Below, piece after piece: positions 7,770 through 14,929 of a DNA stretch of 23,216 bases. The notes beneath the pieces were generated by a model, which saw nothing but the letters and a program-made list of their open reading frames with translations, was not told the DNA's origin and ran no database searches. Position numbers and translations under genes: made by a program. The first letter of the stretch is position 1. The number at the start of each line of letters is the position of its first letter. The stretch covers positions 1 through 23,216 of the forward strand of contig CACWLI010000019.1 in assembly GCA_902761685.1 (NCBI GenBank), in the 5' to 3' direction. The stretch comes from an uncultured Erysipelotrichaceae bacterium. GTDB taxonomy: Bacteria > Bacillota_I > Bacilli_A > RF39 > UBA660.

Positions 7770-7889
7770 TTAAAAGATTTAAAAAAAGCTGGTATGATTT
7801 TTAATCCAGGACATCAAACAGTTGAAGATTTAGTAGAACTTACTAATGAAGCAAAAGAAATGTTAGAAGAAAATAAACATACTTTGTAA
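7767..7889 (+). pseudogene. Orphan 3' fragment of a lost protein-coding gene
   Basis: The frame reads YLKDLKKAGMIFNPGHQ, then TVEDLVELTNEAKEMLEENKHTL and a TAA at 7887-7889. It has protein-like composition and ends in an amphipathic helix, as at the C-terminus of an enzyme. There is no start codon with a ribosome site; the only ATG (7794) has none. The fragment begins directly at the preceding terminator and is followed by its own good terminator. The best reading is the tail of a gene whose 5' part was deleted. I do not recognise the parent family. It happens to be in the same frame as the upstream gene, but a TAA and a terminator lie between them. Confidence 0.55.
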
Positions 7890-7894
7890 CTATT

Positions 7895-7920
7895 AAAAAG
7901 AGAATTTTTTCTCTTTTTTA
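7895..7920 (+). terminator. Intrinsic terminator after the orphan fragment
   Basis: AAAAAGAGAA (7895-7904), TTTT loop, TTCTCTTTTT (7909-7918). It is a perfect 10-bp stem ending in a T run and supports the idea that 7767-7889 is a genuine old gene end. Confidence 0.85.
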
Positions 7921-7923
7921 TTG

Positions 7924-7932
7924 TGATATAAT
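7924..7932 (+). promoter_or_regulatory. Extended -10 promoter of the MBL-fold hydrolase
   Basis: TGATATAAT is a perfect extended -10 element. The predicted transcription start near 7939 leaves a leader of only about ten bases, beginning at the GGTGA ribosome site. Confidence 0.6.
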
Positions 7933-7948
7933 ATTATTGGTGAAAAAA

Positions 7949-8566
7949 ATGATTAAATGTGTTTTAGTAAATGGTTATATACCTGAAAATACTTATTTTT
8001 ATGTTAATGATAAAACAAATCATTGTTTTTTGATTGATCCGGGTTATGAAGGAAAAAGATTATTAGATATAGCAAATAAAAATAATTATATAATAGATAA
8101 AATAATATTAACTCATGGTCATTTTGATCATATTGGAGCAATAAATGAAATTAGAAAAAATATAGATATTGAAGTATATGCTTATATTGACTCAGAAAAG
8201 TATTTAACTAATTCATATTATAATCTATCTAGATTCTTAGGTGGAGAAGAAGTAATAATAAATGATGTTAAATATTTTAGGGATGGTGATATAATTTCAC
8301 TTGATGATGGCTTTTCTGTAAAAGTAATACATACTCCTGGACACACAGAAGATAGTTGTGTATTTTATAGCGAAAAAGATAAAGTATTATTTAGTGGAGA
8401 TACGCTATTTAATAATGGAATAGGTAATACAAGTTTTCCTGGTGGAAATTATGATACATTAATATCATCTATTAAAAATAGAATACTTACTCTTGATGAT
8501 GAAGTTAAAGTATATCCAGGACATGGAGATGAAACAAGTATTAGAAGTGAAAAAATAAACTTTTAA
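7949..8566 (+). CDS. MBL-fold metal-dependent hydrolase, glyoxalase II-like
   Basis: A 205-residue metallo-beta-lactamase-fold hydrolase, probably cytoplasmic. The two-metal site is complete: THGHFDHIG (His56, His58, Asp60, His61), His132 in HTPGHTEDS, Asp151 in SGDTLF and His192 in YPGHGDET. Length and the SGDTLFNNGIGNTSFPGG phrase match the short hydroxyacylglutathione-hydrolase-like subgroup (YcbL type), which acts on thioesters; the substrate here is uncertain. The frame also offers TTG 7937 and GTG 7940, but GGTGA (7939-7943) just before ATG 7949 marks the start. It is monocistronic between two terminators. Confidence 0.9.
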   Translation: MIKCVLVNGYIPENTYFYVNDKTNHCFLIDPGYEGKRLLDIANKNNYIIDKIILTHGHFDHIGAINEIRKNIDIEVYAYIDSEKYLTNSYYNLSRFLGGEEVIINDVKYFRDGDIISLDDGFSVKVIHTPGHTEDSCVFYSEKDKVLFSGDTLFNNGIGNTSFPGGNYDTLISSIKNRILTLDDEVKVYPGHGDETSIRSEKINF

Positions 8567-8588
8567 CAAAAATAAGTTTGTTTTTTTA
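8565..8588 (+). terminator. Weak intrinsic terminator after the MBL-fold gene
   Basis: AACAAA (8565-8570) pairs with TTTGTT (8577-8582) around a six-base loop, and a run of T follows. The stem is short and mostly A:U, so efficiency may be low. An alternative pairing, AAACTT with AAGTTT, overlaps it. Confidence 0.5.
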
Positions 8589-8595
8589 TTTACTG

Positions 8596-8604
8596 TGTTA
8601 TAAT
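8596..8604 (+). promoter_or_regulatory. Extended -10 promoter of the desulfurase-TtcA operon
   Basis: TGTTATAAT is a perfect extended -10 element. Transcription would begin near 8611, after an in-frame ATG at 8608, which rules that start out in favour of 8629. Confidence 0.62.
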
Positions 8605-8628
8605 TAAATGGAATTTGAAGGTGATATT

Positions 8629-9759
8629 ATGATTTATTTAGATTATGCAGCATCTACGCCAGTAGATAAAGATGTATTAAATGTTTTTAATGAAGTTAGT
8701 ATTAAATATTTTGCTAATCCAAATTCAATTCATAAATATGGAATAGAAGCTAAAAATATTATAGATAAGAGTAGTGAAAAAATTGCTAAGATTTTTAATA
8801 TAGATAGTGATGAAATAATTTATACAAGTGGAGCTACTGAATCAAATAATTTAGTTATTAAAGGTATTTGTAATAGATACAAGAATTATGGAAAACATAT
8901 TATATTAAGTAGTCTTGAACATAATTCTTTAATTGCTTCTGCTAGTGTTATGCAAGAAAATGGTTTTGATATTGATTTAATTCCAATTAGAAAAGATGGA
9001 CTTGTTGATATAGATGAACTTAAAAAAATGATTAGAGAAGATACTATACTTGTAAGTGTTTGTAGTGTAGATAGTGAAATAGGACTTGTTCAACCAATTG
9101 AAGAAATTGGAGAACTATTAAAAAACTATCCGCATACATATTTTCATACTGATGCTAGTCAAGCAATAGGAAAAGTTAAAATAGATTATAGTAATGTTGA
9201 TTTAATAACAATAGCGCCTCATAAATTTTATGGTCTTCCTGGTACAGGAATATTAATAAAGAAAAAGAATGTTAGTTTAAAACCAATTATTAATGGTGGT
9301 AAGTCAACAACTGTTTTTAGAGCTGGTACTCCAGAAACCGCTCATATAGCATCAATTAGTAAAGCTTTAGAACTAGCTTATTTAAATTTTGATAATAGAA
9401 ATAACTATGTAAAAAAATTAAGTGAAAAAGTAATAAATAGATTAAAAGAATATGATATAGTTCATGTGAATAATACAGATAAATCTATATATCATACTAT
9501 TAACTTTAGTGTTAAAGGTGTTAAGTCAATTAAAGTTGCAAGTATGTTAGAAAATAAAGGAATACTTGTATCTACAAAGACATCTTGTTGTCCTGTTGAA
9601 ACTCCTTCTAAACTTGTTTATGCCTTAACTAAAGATAAATCTTTGGCATCAACATCTATTAGAGTTAGTTTATCTCATTTGACTACTGAAAGTGAAATTG
9701 ATGAATTTTTAAGAGTATTTGATGAATGTATAGGAGAAATAAATAATGGAGAAGTATAA
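8629..9759 (+). CDS. Cysteine desulfurase, NifS/IscS family
   Basis: A 376-residue PLP enzyme that removes sulfur from cysteine as an enzyme persulfide and makes alanine. It shows the family N-terminus YLDYAASTP, SGATESNN (67-74), HTDASQAIGK (173-182), the PLP lysine Lys199 in APHKFYG, RAGTPE (231-236) and the catalytic loop STKTSCCPVETPSK with two adjacent candidate nucleophiles, Cys320 and Cys321. The start is ATG 8629, with AAGGTGA seven bases upstream. It overlaps the TtcA-like gene by 14 bp, so the products are probably coupled: the desulfurase is the likely dedicated sulfur donor for tRNA thiolation. No Fe-S scaffold gene is near, which argues against a main role in cluster assembly. 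Confidence 0.93.
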   Translation: MIYLDYAASTPVDKDVLNVFNEVSIKYFANPNSIHKYGIEAKNIIDKSSEKIAKIFNIDSDEIIYTSGATESNNLVIKGICNRYKNYGKHIILSSLEHNSLIASASVMQENGFDIDLIPIRKDGLVDIDELKKMIREDTILVSVCSVDSEIGLVQPIEEIGELLKNYPHTYFHTDASQAIGKVKIDYSNVDLITIAPHKFYGLPGTGILIKKKNVSLKPIINGGKSTTVFRAGTPETAHIASISKALELAYLNFDNRNNYVKKLSEKVINRLKEYDIVHVNNTDKSIYHTINFSVKGVKSIKVASMLENKGILVSTKTSCCPVETPSKLVYALTKDKSLASTSIRVSLSHLTTESEIDEFLRVFDECIGEINNGEV

Positions 9760-10573
9760 AGAAATTGAAAGAAGTATTATAAAAAAATATAGAAAAGAGA
9801 TATGGAGTAAATTTGTTAAAGCAGTTCAAGAATATGAACTTATAAGTGAAAATGATAATATTATGGTTTGTATTAGTGGAGGTAAAGATTCATTTTTACT
9901 TGCTAAATGTGTTCAAGAAATACAAAGACATGGAAAAATAAAATTTAATGCTCATTATGTAGTTATGGATCCAGGATATAGTGATTATAATAAACAATTT
10001 ATATTAGATAATGCAGAATTATTAAATGTACCAATTGAAATGTTTGAAAGTGATATTTTTGATGTAGTAGCGGAAACAGATTTTAAAAGTCCATGTTATA
10101 TGTGTGCTAGGATGAGAAGAGGATATTTATATAATAAAGCTCGTGAACTAGGTTGTAATAAAATAGCACTTGGTCATCATTTTGATGATGTTATTGAAAC
10201 AACACTTTTATCTATGTTTTATGGAAGTGAAATTAAAACTATGATGCCAAAACTTCATAGTGATAATTATGAAGGTCTTGAATTAATTAGACCAATGTTT
10301 TTAATAAAAGAATCTGATATTCTAGCATGGAAAAAGAGTAATGAATTAACATTTATTAATTGTGCTTGTAGATTCACTGAAGGTTGTTCTTTAATTAATG
10401 ATGGAACAAGTAAAAGAAAAGAAATGAAAGAATTAATTAAACAAATGAGAAAAACAAATCCTAATGTTGATTATAATATTTTTAAATCACTTGATAATAT
10501 AAATTTGAATTGTGTACTTGGTACTAAAAAAGATGGAATTTATAAAAGTTTTTTAGATGATTATGATAAATAA
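9746..10573 (+). CDS. ttcA: TtcA-like tRNA 2-thiolation enzyme
   Basis: A 275-residue PP-loop ATPase of the TtcA group, which in E. coli makes 2-thiocytidine at tRNA position 32. Visible features are the PP-loop CISGGKDSF (42-50), the paired cysteines Cys117 and Cys120 in PCYMCARMRRGYLY, ALGHHFDDVIET (141-152), and downstream cysteines Cys206, Cys208 and Cys214 in FINCACRFTEGC. Two CxxC cysteines plus a third downstream fit the [4Fe-4S] cluster of TtcA; Cys206 or Cys208 is the likely third ligand. The extra cysteines are notable. The start ATG 9746 lies within the desulfurase gene, with AGGAG at 9732-9736. The exact tRNA target may differ from that of E. coli. Confidence 0.82.
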   Translation: MEKYKEIERSIIKKYRKEIWSKFVKAVQEYELISENDNIMVCISGGKDSFLLAKCVQEIQRHGKIKFNAHYVVMDPGYSDYNKQFILDNAELLNVPIEMFESDIFDVVAETDFKSPCYMCARMRRGYLYNKARELGCNKIALGHHFDDVIETTLLSMFYGSEIKTMMPKLHSDNYEGLELIRPMFLIKESDILAWKKSNELTFINCACRFTEGCSLINDGTSKRKEMKELIKQMRKTNPNVDYNIFKSLDNINLNCVLGTKKDGIYKSFLDDYDK

Positions 10574-10582
10574 GAGGTACTT

Positions 10583-11617
10583 ATGAATATAGAAGAAGAG
10601 ATATTTAAAAAATCATATGTAGATATAAATGAATTAATTAGCTTTGGTTTTAAAAAAGATAATGATAAATATACTTATTCTAAAAAAATATTAGATGATA
10701 ATTTTGAAGTTATTGTTACTTTTGATAAGAATAGTAAAATTAGTGGAAAAATAATTGATCTTGAAATGGATGAAGAGTACATTACATTTAGAAATTTAGA
10801 TAATAATGGATCATTTGTTAATACTATTAGAGATGAATATATTAATATATTAAATGAAATAAAAGATAAGTGTTGTATAAGTAATTATTATATTTTTTCT
10901 CAATCAAATAGAGTAACTAAGTATATTATGTCTAAATATAAAGATAATCCAGAATTCTTATGGGATAAATATCCTGGATGTGGAATATTTAGAAATAAGA
11001 GAAATAAAAAGTGGTATGCTGCGATATTAAATGTTGATAGAAGTAAGATTACAAAAGGTAGTGGAGAAATAGAAGTTCTTGATATTAAATTAAGTGAAGA
11101 TATGGTTAATTCTTTATTAAAAGAAAATAACTATTATGAAGCATATCACATGAATAAGAAAAGTTGGATTACTATTATATTAGATGATAGTATTAGTGAT
11201 GAAATAGTTTTTAGTTTAATAGATATTTCATATAAATTAATTGATTCTTCTTTAGCTGTTTCTTCTAGTTGGATAATACCAGCCAATCCTAAAATATATG
11301 ATATTAGTGGATATAATGAAGGGCAAATAATAGAGTGGAAACAAACTAGTAAAGTTAATATACATGATATTGCTTATATTTATATTGGTAGTCCATATTC
11401 TTCTTTAATATATAAAGGTGAAATAATAGATAAAGATATTCCATTTTATTATGAAAGTGCAAATCTAAAAATGACTAAAGTTATGAAAATTAGGATAATT
11501 AAAAAATATAGTAAAGACGAGTATCCTCTAAGTAAATTAAAATCATTTGGACTTACTTCAGTTAGAAGTATAAGAAGAATTGGTGAAAGACTTAACAAAG
11601 AACTTGATAGTGATTAG
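10583..11617 (+). CDS. YjbR/MmcQ-like domain fused to an EVE/PUA-like domain
   Basis: A 344-residue two-domain protein. Residues about 100-222 fit the YjbR/MmcQ fold: DNPEFLWDKYPGCGIFRN, then KKWYAAILNVDRSKI and a C-terminal MNKKSWITIILDDSISDE with helices. Residues about 228-342 look like an EVE/PUA-type domain: WIIPANPKIYDI, EGQIIEWKQ, DIAYIYIGSPYSSLIYKGEI, and a tail KSFGLTSVRSIRRI. EVE and PUA domains bind modified bases in RNA or DNA. The first 90 residues are a further small region. The gene lies nine bases after the TtcA-like gene with GAGGTA as ribosome site, so a role linked to modified nucleic acid is plausible but inferred. A terminator follows. Confidence 0.72.
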   Translation: MNIEEEIFKKSYVDINELISFGFKKDNDKYTYSKKILDDNFEVIVTFDKNSKISGKIIDLEMDEEYITFRNLDNNGSFVNTIRDEYINILNEIKDKCCISNYYIFSQSNRVTKYIMSKYKDNPEFLWDKYPGCGIFRNKRNKKWYAAILNVDRSKITKGSGEIEVLDIKLSEDMVNSLLKENNYYEAYHMNKKSWITIILDDSISDEIVFSLIDISYKLIDSSLAVSSSWIIPANPKIYDISGYNEGQIIEWKQTSKVNIHDIAYIYIGSPYSSLIYKGEIIDKDIPFYYESANLKMTKVMKIRIIKKYSKDEYPLSKLKSFGLTSVRSIRRIGERLNKELDSD

Positions 11618-11618
11618 T

Positions 11619-11645
11619 AAGCATATCTAGTGATATGTTTTTTTT
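11619..11645 (+). terminator. Intrinsic terminator of the desulfurase-TtcA operon
   Basis: AAGCATATC (11619-11627), loop TAGT, GATATGTTT (11632-11640) and five more T. The stem includes one G:U pair. Confidence 0.82.
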
Positions 11646-11656
11646 ATTATTTGTTG

Positions 11657-11662
11657 TATAAT
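11657..11662 (+). promoter_or_regulatory. Likely -10 box of the flavodoxin operon
   Basis: TATAAT lies 17 bases before the flavodoxin ATG, directly after the preceding terminator. The TG is shifted by one base relative to the extended -10 pattern, and no strong -35 is seen. Confidence 0.5.
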
Positions 11663-11679
11663 TAAATAGGAGGATATTT

Positions 11680-12135
11680 ATGAAAACATTAATTACATAT
11701 TTTTCAGCTAGTGGAGTTACTAAAAAAGTTGCAGAGAAAGTAAAAGAAATAAGCGGGGCTGATATTTTTGAAATTGAACCTGTAAAAAAATATAGTAAAT
11801 TAGATTTATTATGGGTTAATCCTAAAAGTAGAAGTAGTGTAGAAATGAAAGATAAAACATCTAGAGTAGAGATTAAAAATAAAGTTGATATAAATAAATA
11901 TGATATTATATATATTGGTTTTCCTGTATGGTGGTATACATGTCCACATATTATAAATTCATTTTTAGAAAGTTATAGTTTTGATAATAAAATAGTTAGA
12001 TTATTTTGTACATCTGGTTCAACTGATGCCAATACAGTATTTAATTCAATTAAAGATGATTATAAATTTATTAAAGATTGTAAAAGACTAACACTAAAAA
12101 CAAGCGATGAAGAAATAAAAGAATGGTTAAAATAA
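11680..12135 (+). CDS. Flavodoxin-like protein
   Basis: A 151-residue FMN-binding electron carrier or quinone-reductase-like protein. The phosphate-binding loop is YFSASGVTKK (Ser9 to Thr14), with YIGFPVWWYTCP (78-89) and CTSGSTDA (about residues 109-116) as the further FMN contacts. The WWYTCP phrase is typical of the flavodoxin_4 subgroup rather than classic ferredoxin-replacing flavodoxins. The start is ATG 11680 behind AGGAGG. It is first of three tightly spaced genes with the MBL-fold protein and the YbaK-type deacylase; no shared pathway is evident. Confidence 0.88.
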   Translation: MKTLITYFSASGVTKKVAEKVKEISGADIFEIEPVKKYSKLDLLWVNPKSRSSVEMKDKTSRVEIKNKVDINKYDIIYIGFPVWWYTCPHIINSFLESYSFDNKIVRLFCTSGSTDANTVFNSIKDDYKFIKDCKRLTLKTSDEEIKEWLK

Positions 12136-12144
12136 GGAGATAAA

Positions 12145-12834
12145 ATGGAATTAAGGTTTATAGGAAATGGATCTGGTTTTTCTAGAAGTAATAATAATGC
12201 ATTCTTTGAAAATAATGATGAATTAATAATGATTGATTGTTCTATGTTAAATATGAATAGAATAAGAGATATTTTTGATTTTAAAAAGTACAGTAAAGTA
12301 AATATATTTGTTACTCATATGCATGCTGATCATGTAAGTGGTATACCAAATATTATTCAATATTTATTTCATATGTTTGATATAGTAGCAAATATAATTG
12401 TTCCCTCTGGATTAAAAGATGATATGAAAGTATTTTTAGATATAACAGGTGTAAAAGAAAAAGAATATAAAATTATTCCAGTAAATAATGGAGAATATTA
12501 TGCAGATATGCCTTATTTGGTTAGCATAATTAAAACTGAGCATAGTGAAAATTTATTATGTTTTGGATATATATTTATGATAAATGATAAAGTAATAGTT
12601 TATACTGGAGATACTAAAACTTTAGAACCATTTAGTAATTATTTAAATGGATGTGATGAAGCATATATTGATGTATCATATACTGGAAATAAAGTTCATA
12701 TTAGTTGGGATTATTTAAAAAAGAATTTTCCTAATAGTAAGAAAATATATTTAATGCATATAGATGATGAAAAAATAGTAAAAGAATGTAAAAAAATACC
12801 AAATGTAGAGGTTGTAAAAAAATATAAGAAGTGA
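12145..12834 (+). CDS. MBL-fold hydrolase, RNase Z-like or phosphodiesterase-like
   Basis: A 229-residue metallo-beta-lactamase-fold protein. Metal ligands are visible: THMHADH (His58, His60, Asp62, His63), His133 in KTEHSEN, Asp156 in YTGDTK and His205 in LMHIDDE. The opening MELRFIGNGSGFSRSNNNAF and the later TGDT and MHIDD motifs resemble the RNase Z/cyclic-nucleotide phosphodiesterase branch more than thioesterases. It lacks the long flexible exosite arm expected for tRNA 3' processing, so tRNase Z activity is unlikely. The ribosome site AAGGAGA lies nine bases after the flavodoxin gene. It ends with TGA, six bases before the next ATG. Confidence 0.85.
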   Translation: MELRFIGNGSGFSRSNNNAFFENNDELIMIDCSMLNMNRIRDIFDFKKYSKVNIFVTHMHADHVSGIPNIIQYLFHMFDIVANIIVPSGLKDDMKVFLDITGVKEKEYKIIPVNNGEYYADMPYLVSIIKTEHSENLLCFGYIFMINDKVIVYTGDTKTLEPFSNYLNGCDEAYIDVSYTGNKVHISWDYLKKNFPNSKKIYLMHIDDEKIVKECKKIPNVEVVKKYKK

Positions 12835-12840
12835 GGATAT

Positions 12841-13314
12841 ATGAAAGATAAAACTAATGTAATGAGAATACTTGATCAAAAGAAAATAGATTATAAAAGT
12901 TATAATTATAGTACTACTAATGCTATTAGTGGTATGGAAGTAGCAAGTGTTTTAAATCAAAATCCTAATCAAGTATTTAAAACATTAGTAACAGTTTCAA
13001 GTAATAAAATATATTATGTATTTTTAGTTCCAGTAAATAATGAATTAGATTTAAAAAAAGCAGCTCATAGTGTTAATGAAAAAAGTATTGAAATGGTTAA
13101 ATCAAAAGACTTGTTAGCATTAACTGGATACATTCATGGAGGTTGTTCTCCAATTGGAATGAAAAAAACATTTAAAACAGTTATAGATATAAGTGCTTCT
13201 AATTATAATACAATTATATTTAGTGGTGGTAAAATAGGATATCAAGTTGAACTTTCATTAGAATCATTAAGTAAAGTTATTAATTATAAATTAGATTATA
13301 TTACTGTAAAATAA
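12841..13314 (+). CDS. ybaK: YbaK/EbsC-family aminoacyl-tRNA deacylase
   Basis: A 157-residue member of the YbaK/ProX editing family, which removes cysteine mistakenly attached to tRNA-Pro. The conserved lysine is Lys47 in QVFKTLV, followed by the typical YYVFLVPVNNELDLKKAA and the glycine-rich GYIHGGCSPIGMKK (97-109) and FSGGKIGYQVELS regions. Length matches the free-standing form. The ribosome site GAGGATAT overlaps the stop of the preceding gene, so it is the last gene of the flavodoxin operon. Substrate choice (Cys, or another misacylated tRNA) cannot be fixed from sequence. Confidence 0.9.
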   Translation: MKDKTNVMRILDQKKIDYKSYNYSTTNAISGMEVASVLNQNPNQVFKTLVTVSSNKIYYVFLVPVNNELDLKKAAHSVNEKSIEMVKSKDLLALTGYIHGGCSPIGMKKTFKTVIDISASNYNTIIFSGGKIGYQVELSLESLSKVINYKLDYITVK

Positions 13315-13345
13315 ATTAGATTTTTAAAAAAATCTAATTTTTTTT
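13313..13345 (+). terminator. Strong intrinsic terminator of the flavodoxin operon
   Basis: AAATTAGATTTTT (13313-13325) pairs perfectly with AAAAATCTAATTT (13328-13340), and five T follow. It begins within the stop codon and runs directly into the next promoter. Confidence 0.9.
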
Positions 13346-13353
13346 GTTATAAT
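13345..13353 (+). promoter_or_regulatory. Extended -10 promoter of the prsW-mtnN-apt operon
   Basis: TGTTATAAT is a perfect extended -10 element whose first T is the last base of the preceding terminator's T run. Confidence 0.62.
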
Positions 13354-13375
13354 TTAAAATAGGAGAAGATGATAT

Positions 13376-14218
13376 ATGTACTACTATTATTTAATAGCAC
13401 TAGCAATAGTTCCAGTAATATTGTTATGTAAGTATATTTATAATAAAGATGTAGATAAAGAACCAAAGAAGCTTTTAAAAAGAGTTTTTGTTTGGGGAAT
13501 GCTTGCAGTAATACCAATATTGTTATTAGAACTTGGCATAGATAAAGTTATATCAACAAATGATAATAGTAGTTTATTACAATTATTTGCAGCAACATTT
13601 ATTGGAGTTGCACTAATAGAAGAAGGATTTAAATGGTTAGTTGTATATTATGCAGTATATAAACATAGAGAATTTAATCATGCATATGATGGTATAGTTT
13701 ATTCTGTATATGCATCTTTAGGTTTTGCAGTAGTAGAAAATTTCTTTTATGTGATTAATGGAGGATTTGGAGTTGGCTTACTAAGAGCTTTTGTTACAGT
13801 ACCAGCTCATGCTTGTGATGCAGTATTAATGGGATATTTTTTAGGAAGAAGTAAACAAGCTGAATTTAATAATAATCAAGTTGCATTAAATAGAAATATG
13901 GCTTTAAGTTTATTAATACCAATTACTGCTCATGCACTTTATGATTATTTTATTTTCACACAAAAACCATTATTTACTATAATATTCTTTATGTTTACTA
14001 TATGGTTATTTATTATATGTTTAAAATTAATAAAAAAAGTATCTTTAATTAGATCTAATTTTGATGGAACTCCAATTATGTCATCTCCAAACCCAACAAT
14101 ATTGAGTAATATAAAAAGAGCAAATCCTAGTATAGGTTTTTGGTATACATTTTTTATTATATCTGTATTAAGTGGAATTTTGTTCTTTATTGGTTTAACA
14201 TTAAATAGTATAATTTAA
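13376..14218 (+). CDS. PrsW-family intramembrane protease homologue
   Basis: A 280-residue polytopic membrane protein of the PrsW family. In Bacillus subtilis PrsW cuts the anti-sigma factor RsiW. The key motifs are present: EEGFKW (Glu82, Glu83, Lys86), ASLGFAVVENFFYV with Glu121 and Asn122, TVPAHACDAVLMG with His145, and ITAHALYDYF with His186. About eight hydrophobic segments are seen, with a proline- and serine-rich cytoplasmic loop near residues 230-250. The start ATG 13376 follows AGGAGA. No sigma or anti-sigma gene is nearby, so the substrate is unknown. The stop is 12 bases before the nucleosidase ATG. Confidence 0.85.
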   Translation: MYYYYLIALAIVPVILLCKYIYNKDVDKEPKKLLKRVFVWGMLAVIPILLLELGIDKVISTNDNSSLLQLFAATFIGVALIEEGFKWLVVYYAVYKHREFNHAYDGIVYSVYASLGFAVVENFFYVINGGFGVGLLRAFVTVPAHACDAVLMGYFLGRSKQAEFNNNQVALNRNMALSLLIPITAHALYDYFIFTQKPLFTIIFFMFTIWLFIICLKLIKKVSLIRSNFDGTPIMSSPNPTILSNIKRANPSIGFWYTFFIISVLSGILFFIGLTLNSII

Positions 14219-14230
14219 TTGGGGTGTATT

Positions 14231-14926
14231 ATGAAAAAAATAGGTATTATATTTGCTATGAGAAAAGAACTAGATGAATTATTAAAATATATTCATTTAG
14301 AAAGAGAAACAAAAATATTTGATTTAACATTTTATGAGGGAAATATTGGAAAAACAGAATGTGTTTTAGTAGAAAGCGGTGTTGGAAAAGTAAACGCTTC
14401 TAGATGCACTCAAATGTTGATAGATAATATGAATGTTGATTATATAATCAATATAGGCATAGCAGGTGGTATTACAGAAGACATTAAAATATGTGATATA
14501 GTTATTGGAGAAAAATTAGTTCAACATGATTTTGATGTTACTGCTTTTAATCATGAAAAAGGATTTATTCCAAATGTTGGAGTATATGTAGAAAGTGATA
14601 AAAAATTAATTAAGTATGCTAATGATTATAAAATAGAAGGTATTAATATTCATAATGGTGTAATAGCATCTGGTGATATATTCTGTGATAGTGAAAAAAT
14701 GAGTAAAAAAATACATGATAAATTTAATGCTTTATGTGTAGAAATGGAAGGTGCCTCAATAGCACAAGTTTGTTATTTATGTAAAGTACCATTTTTAGTA
14801 ATTAGAAGTATATCTGATTCACCATATGAAGGAAATAATAAAATCACATATGACGAGTTTTGTATTGAAAGTTCTAAAGTAGTAGCAAAATATTTAAATA
14901 ATATAATATTAAATATAGAGGAGTAA
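14231..14926 (+). CDS. mtnN: 5'-methylthioadenosine/S-adenosylhomocysteine nucleosidase
   Basis: A 231-residue enzyme that cleaves MTA or SAH to adenine plus the thio-ribose. It matches the family throughout: GIIFAMRKEL with Glu13, SGVGKVNAS (49-57), NIGIAGGI (74-81), EMEGASIAQ (171-179) with Glu173, and RSISDS (192-197) with Asp196 as the catalytic acid, equivalent to E. coli Glu12, Glu174 and Asp197. The frame extends to TTG 14219, but GGGGTG (14221-14226) just before ATG 14231 sets the start. It is followed after three bases by apt, which uses the released adenine. Confidence 0.93.
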   Translation: MKKIGIIFAMRKELDELLKYIHLERETKIFDLTFYEGNIGKTECVLVESGVGKVNASRCTQMLIDNMNVDYIINIGIAGGITEDIKICDIVIGEKLVQHDFDVTAFNHEKGFIPNVGVYVESDKKLIKYANDYKIEGINIHNGVIASGDIFCDSEKMSKKIHDKFNALCVEMEGASIAQVCYLCKVPFLVIRSISDSPYEGNNKITYDEFCIESSKVVAKYLNNIILNIEE

Positions 14927-14929
14927 AAT

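Noticed and set aside
7740..7889. Stop-codon read-through from the carbohydrate-binding gene into the following in-frame segment
   Set aside because: The C-terminal span and positive tail already end the protein normally, an 11-bp terminator lies between, and being in the same frame has a one-in-three chance.
8608..8628. Longer N-terminus for the cysteine desulfurase from ATG 8608
   Set aside because: The predicted transcript begins after this codon, and AAGGTGA is placed correctly for ATG 8629, where the conserved IYLDYAAST start appears.
5415..12834. Possible TGA-as-tryptophan code, as in mycoplasmas, given the very low GC
   Set aside because: TGG is used for Trp throughout, and genes of normal family length end at TGA (5415-5417, 12832-12834) with the next gene beginning directly after.
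12145..12834. tRNase Z (rnz) identity for the second MBL-fold protein
   Set aside because: It lacks the inserted flexible arm and is shorter than typical RNase Z; only the shared metal motifs match.
14150..14235. Purine riboswitch before the adenine-salvage pair
   Set aside because: The mtnN start lies 12 bases after the previous stop, leaving no room, and no conserved aptamer core is visible.
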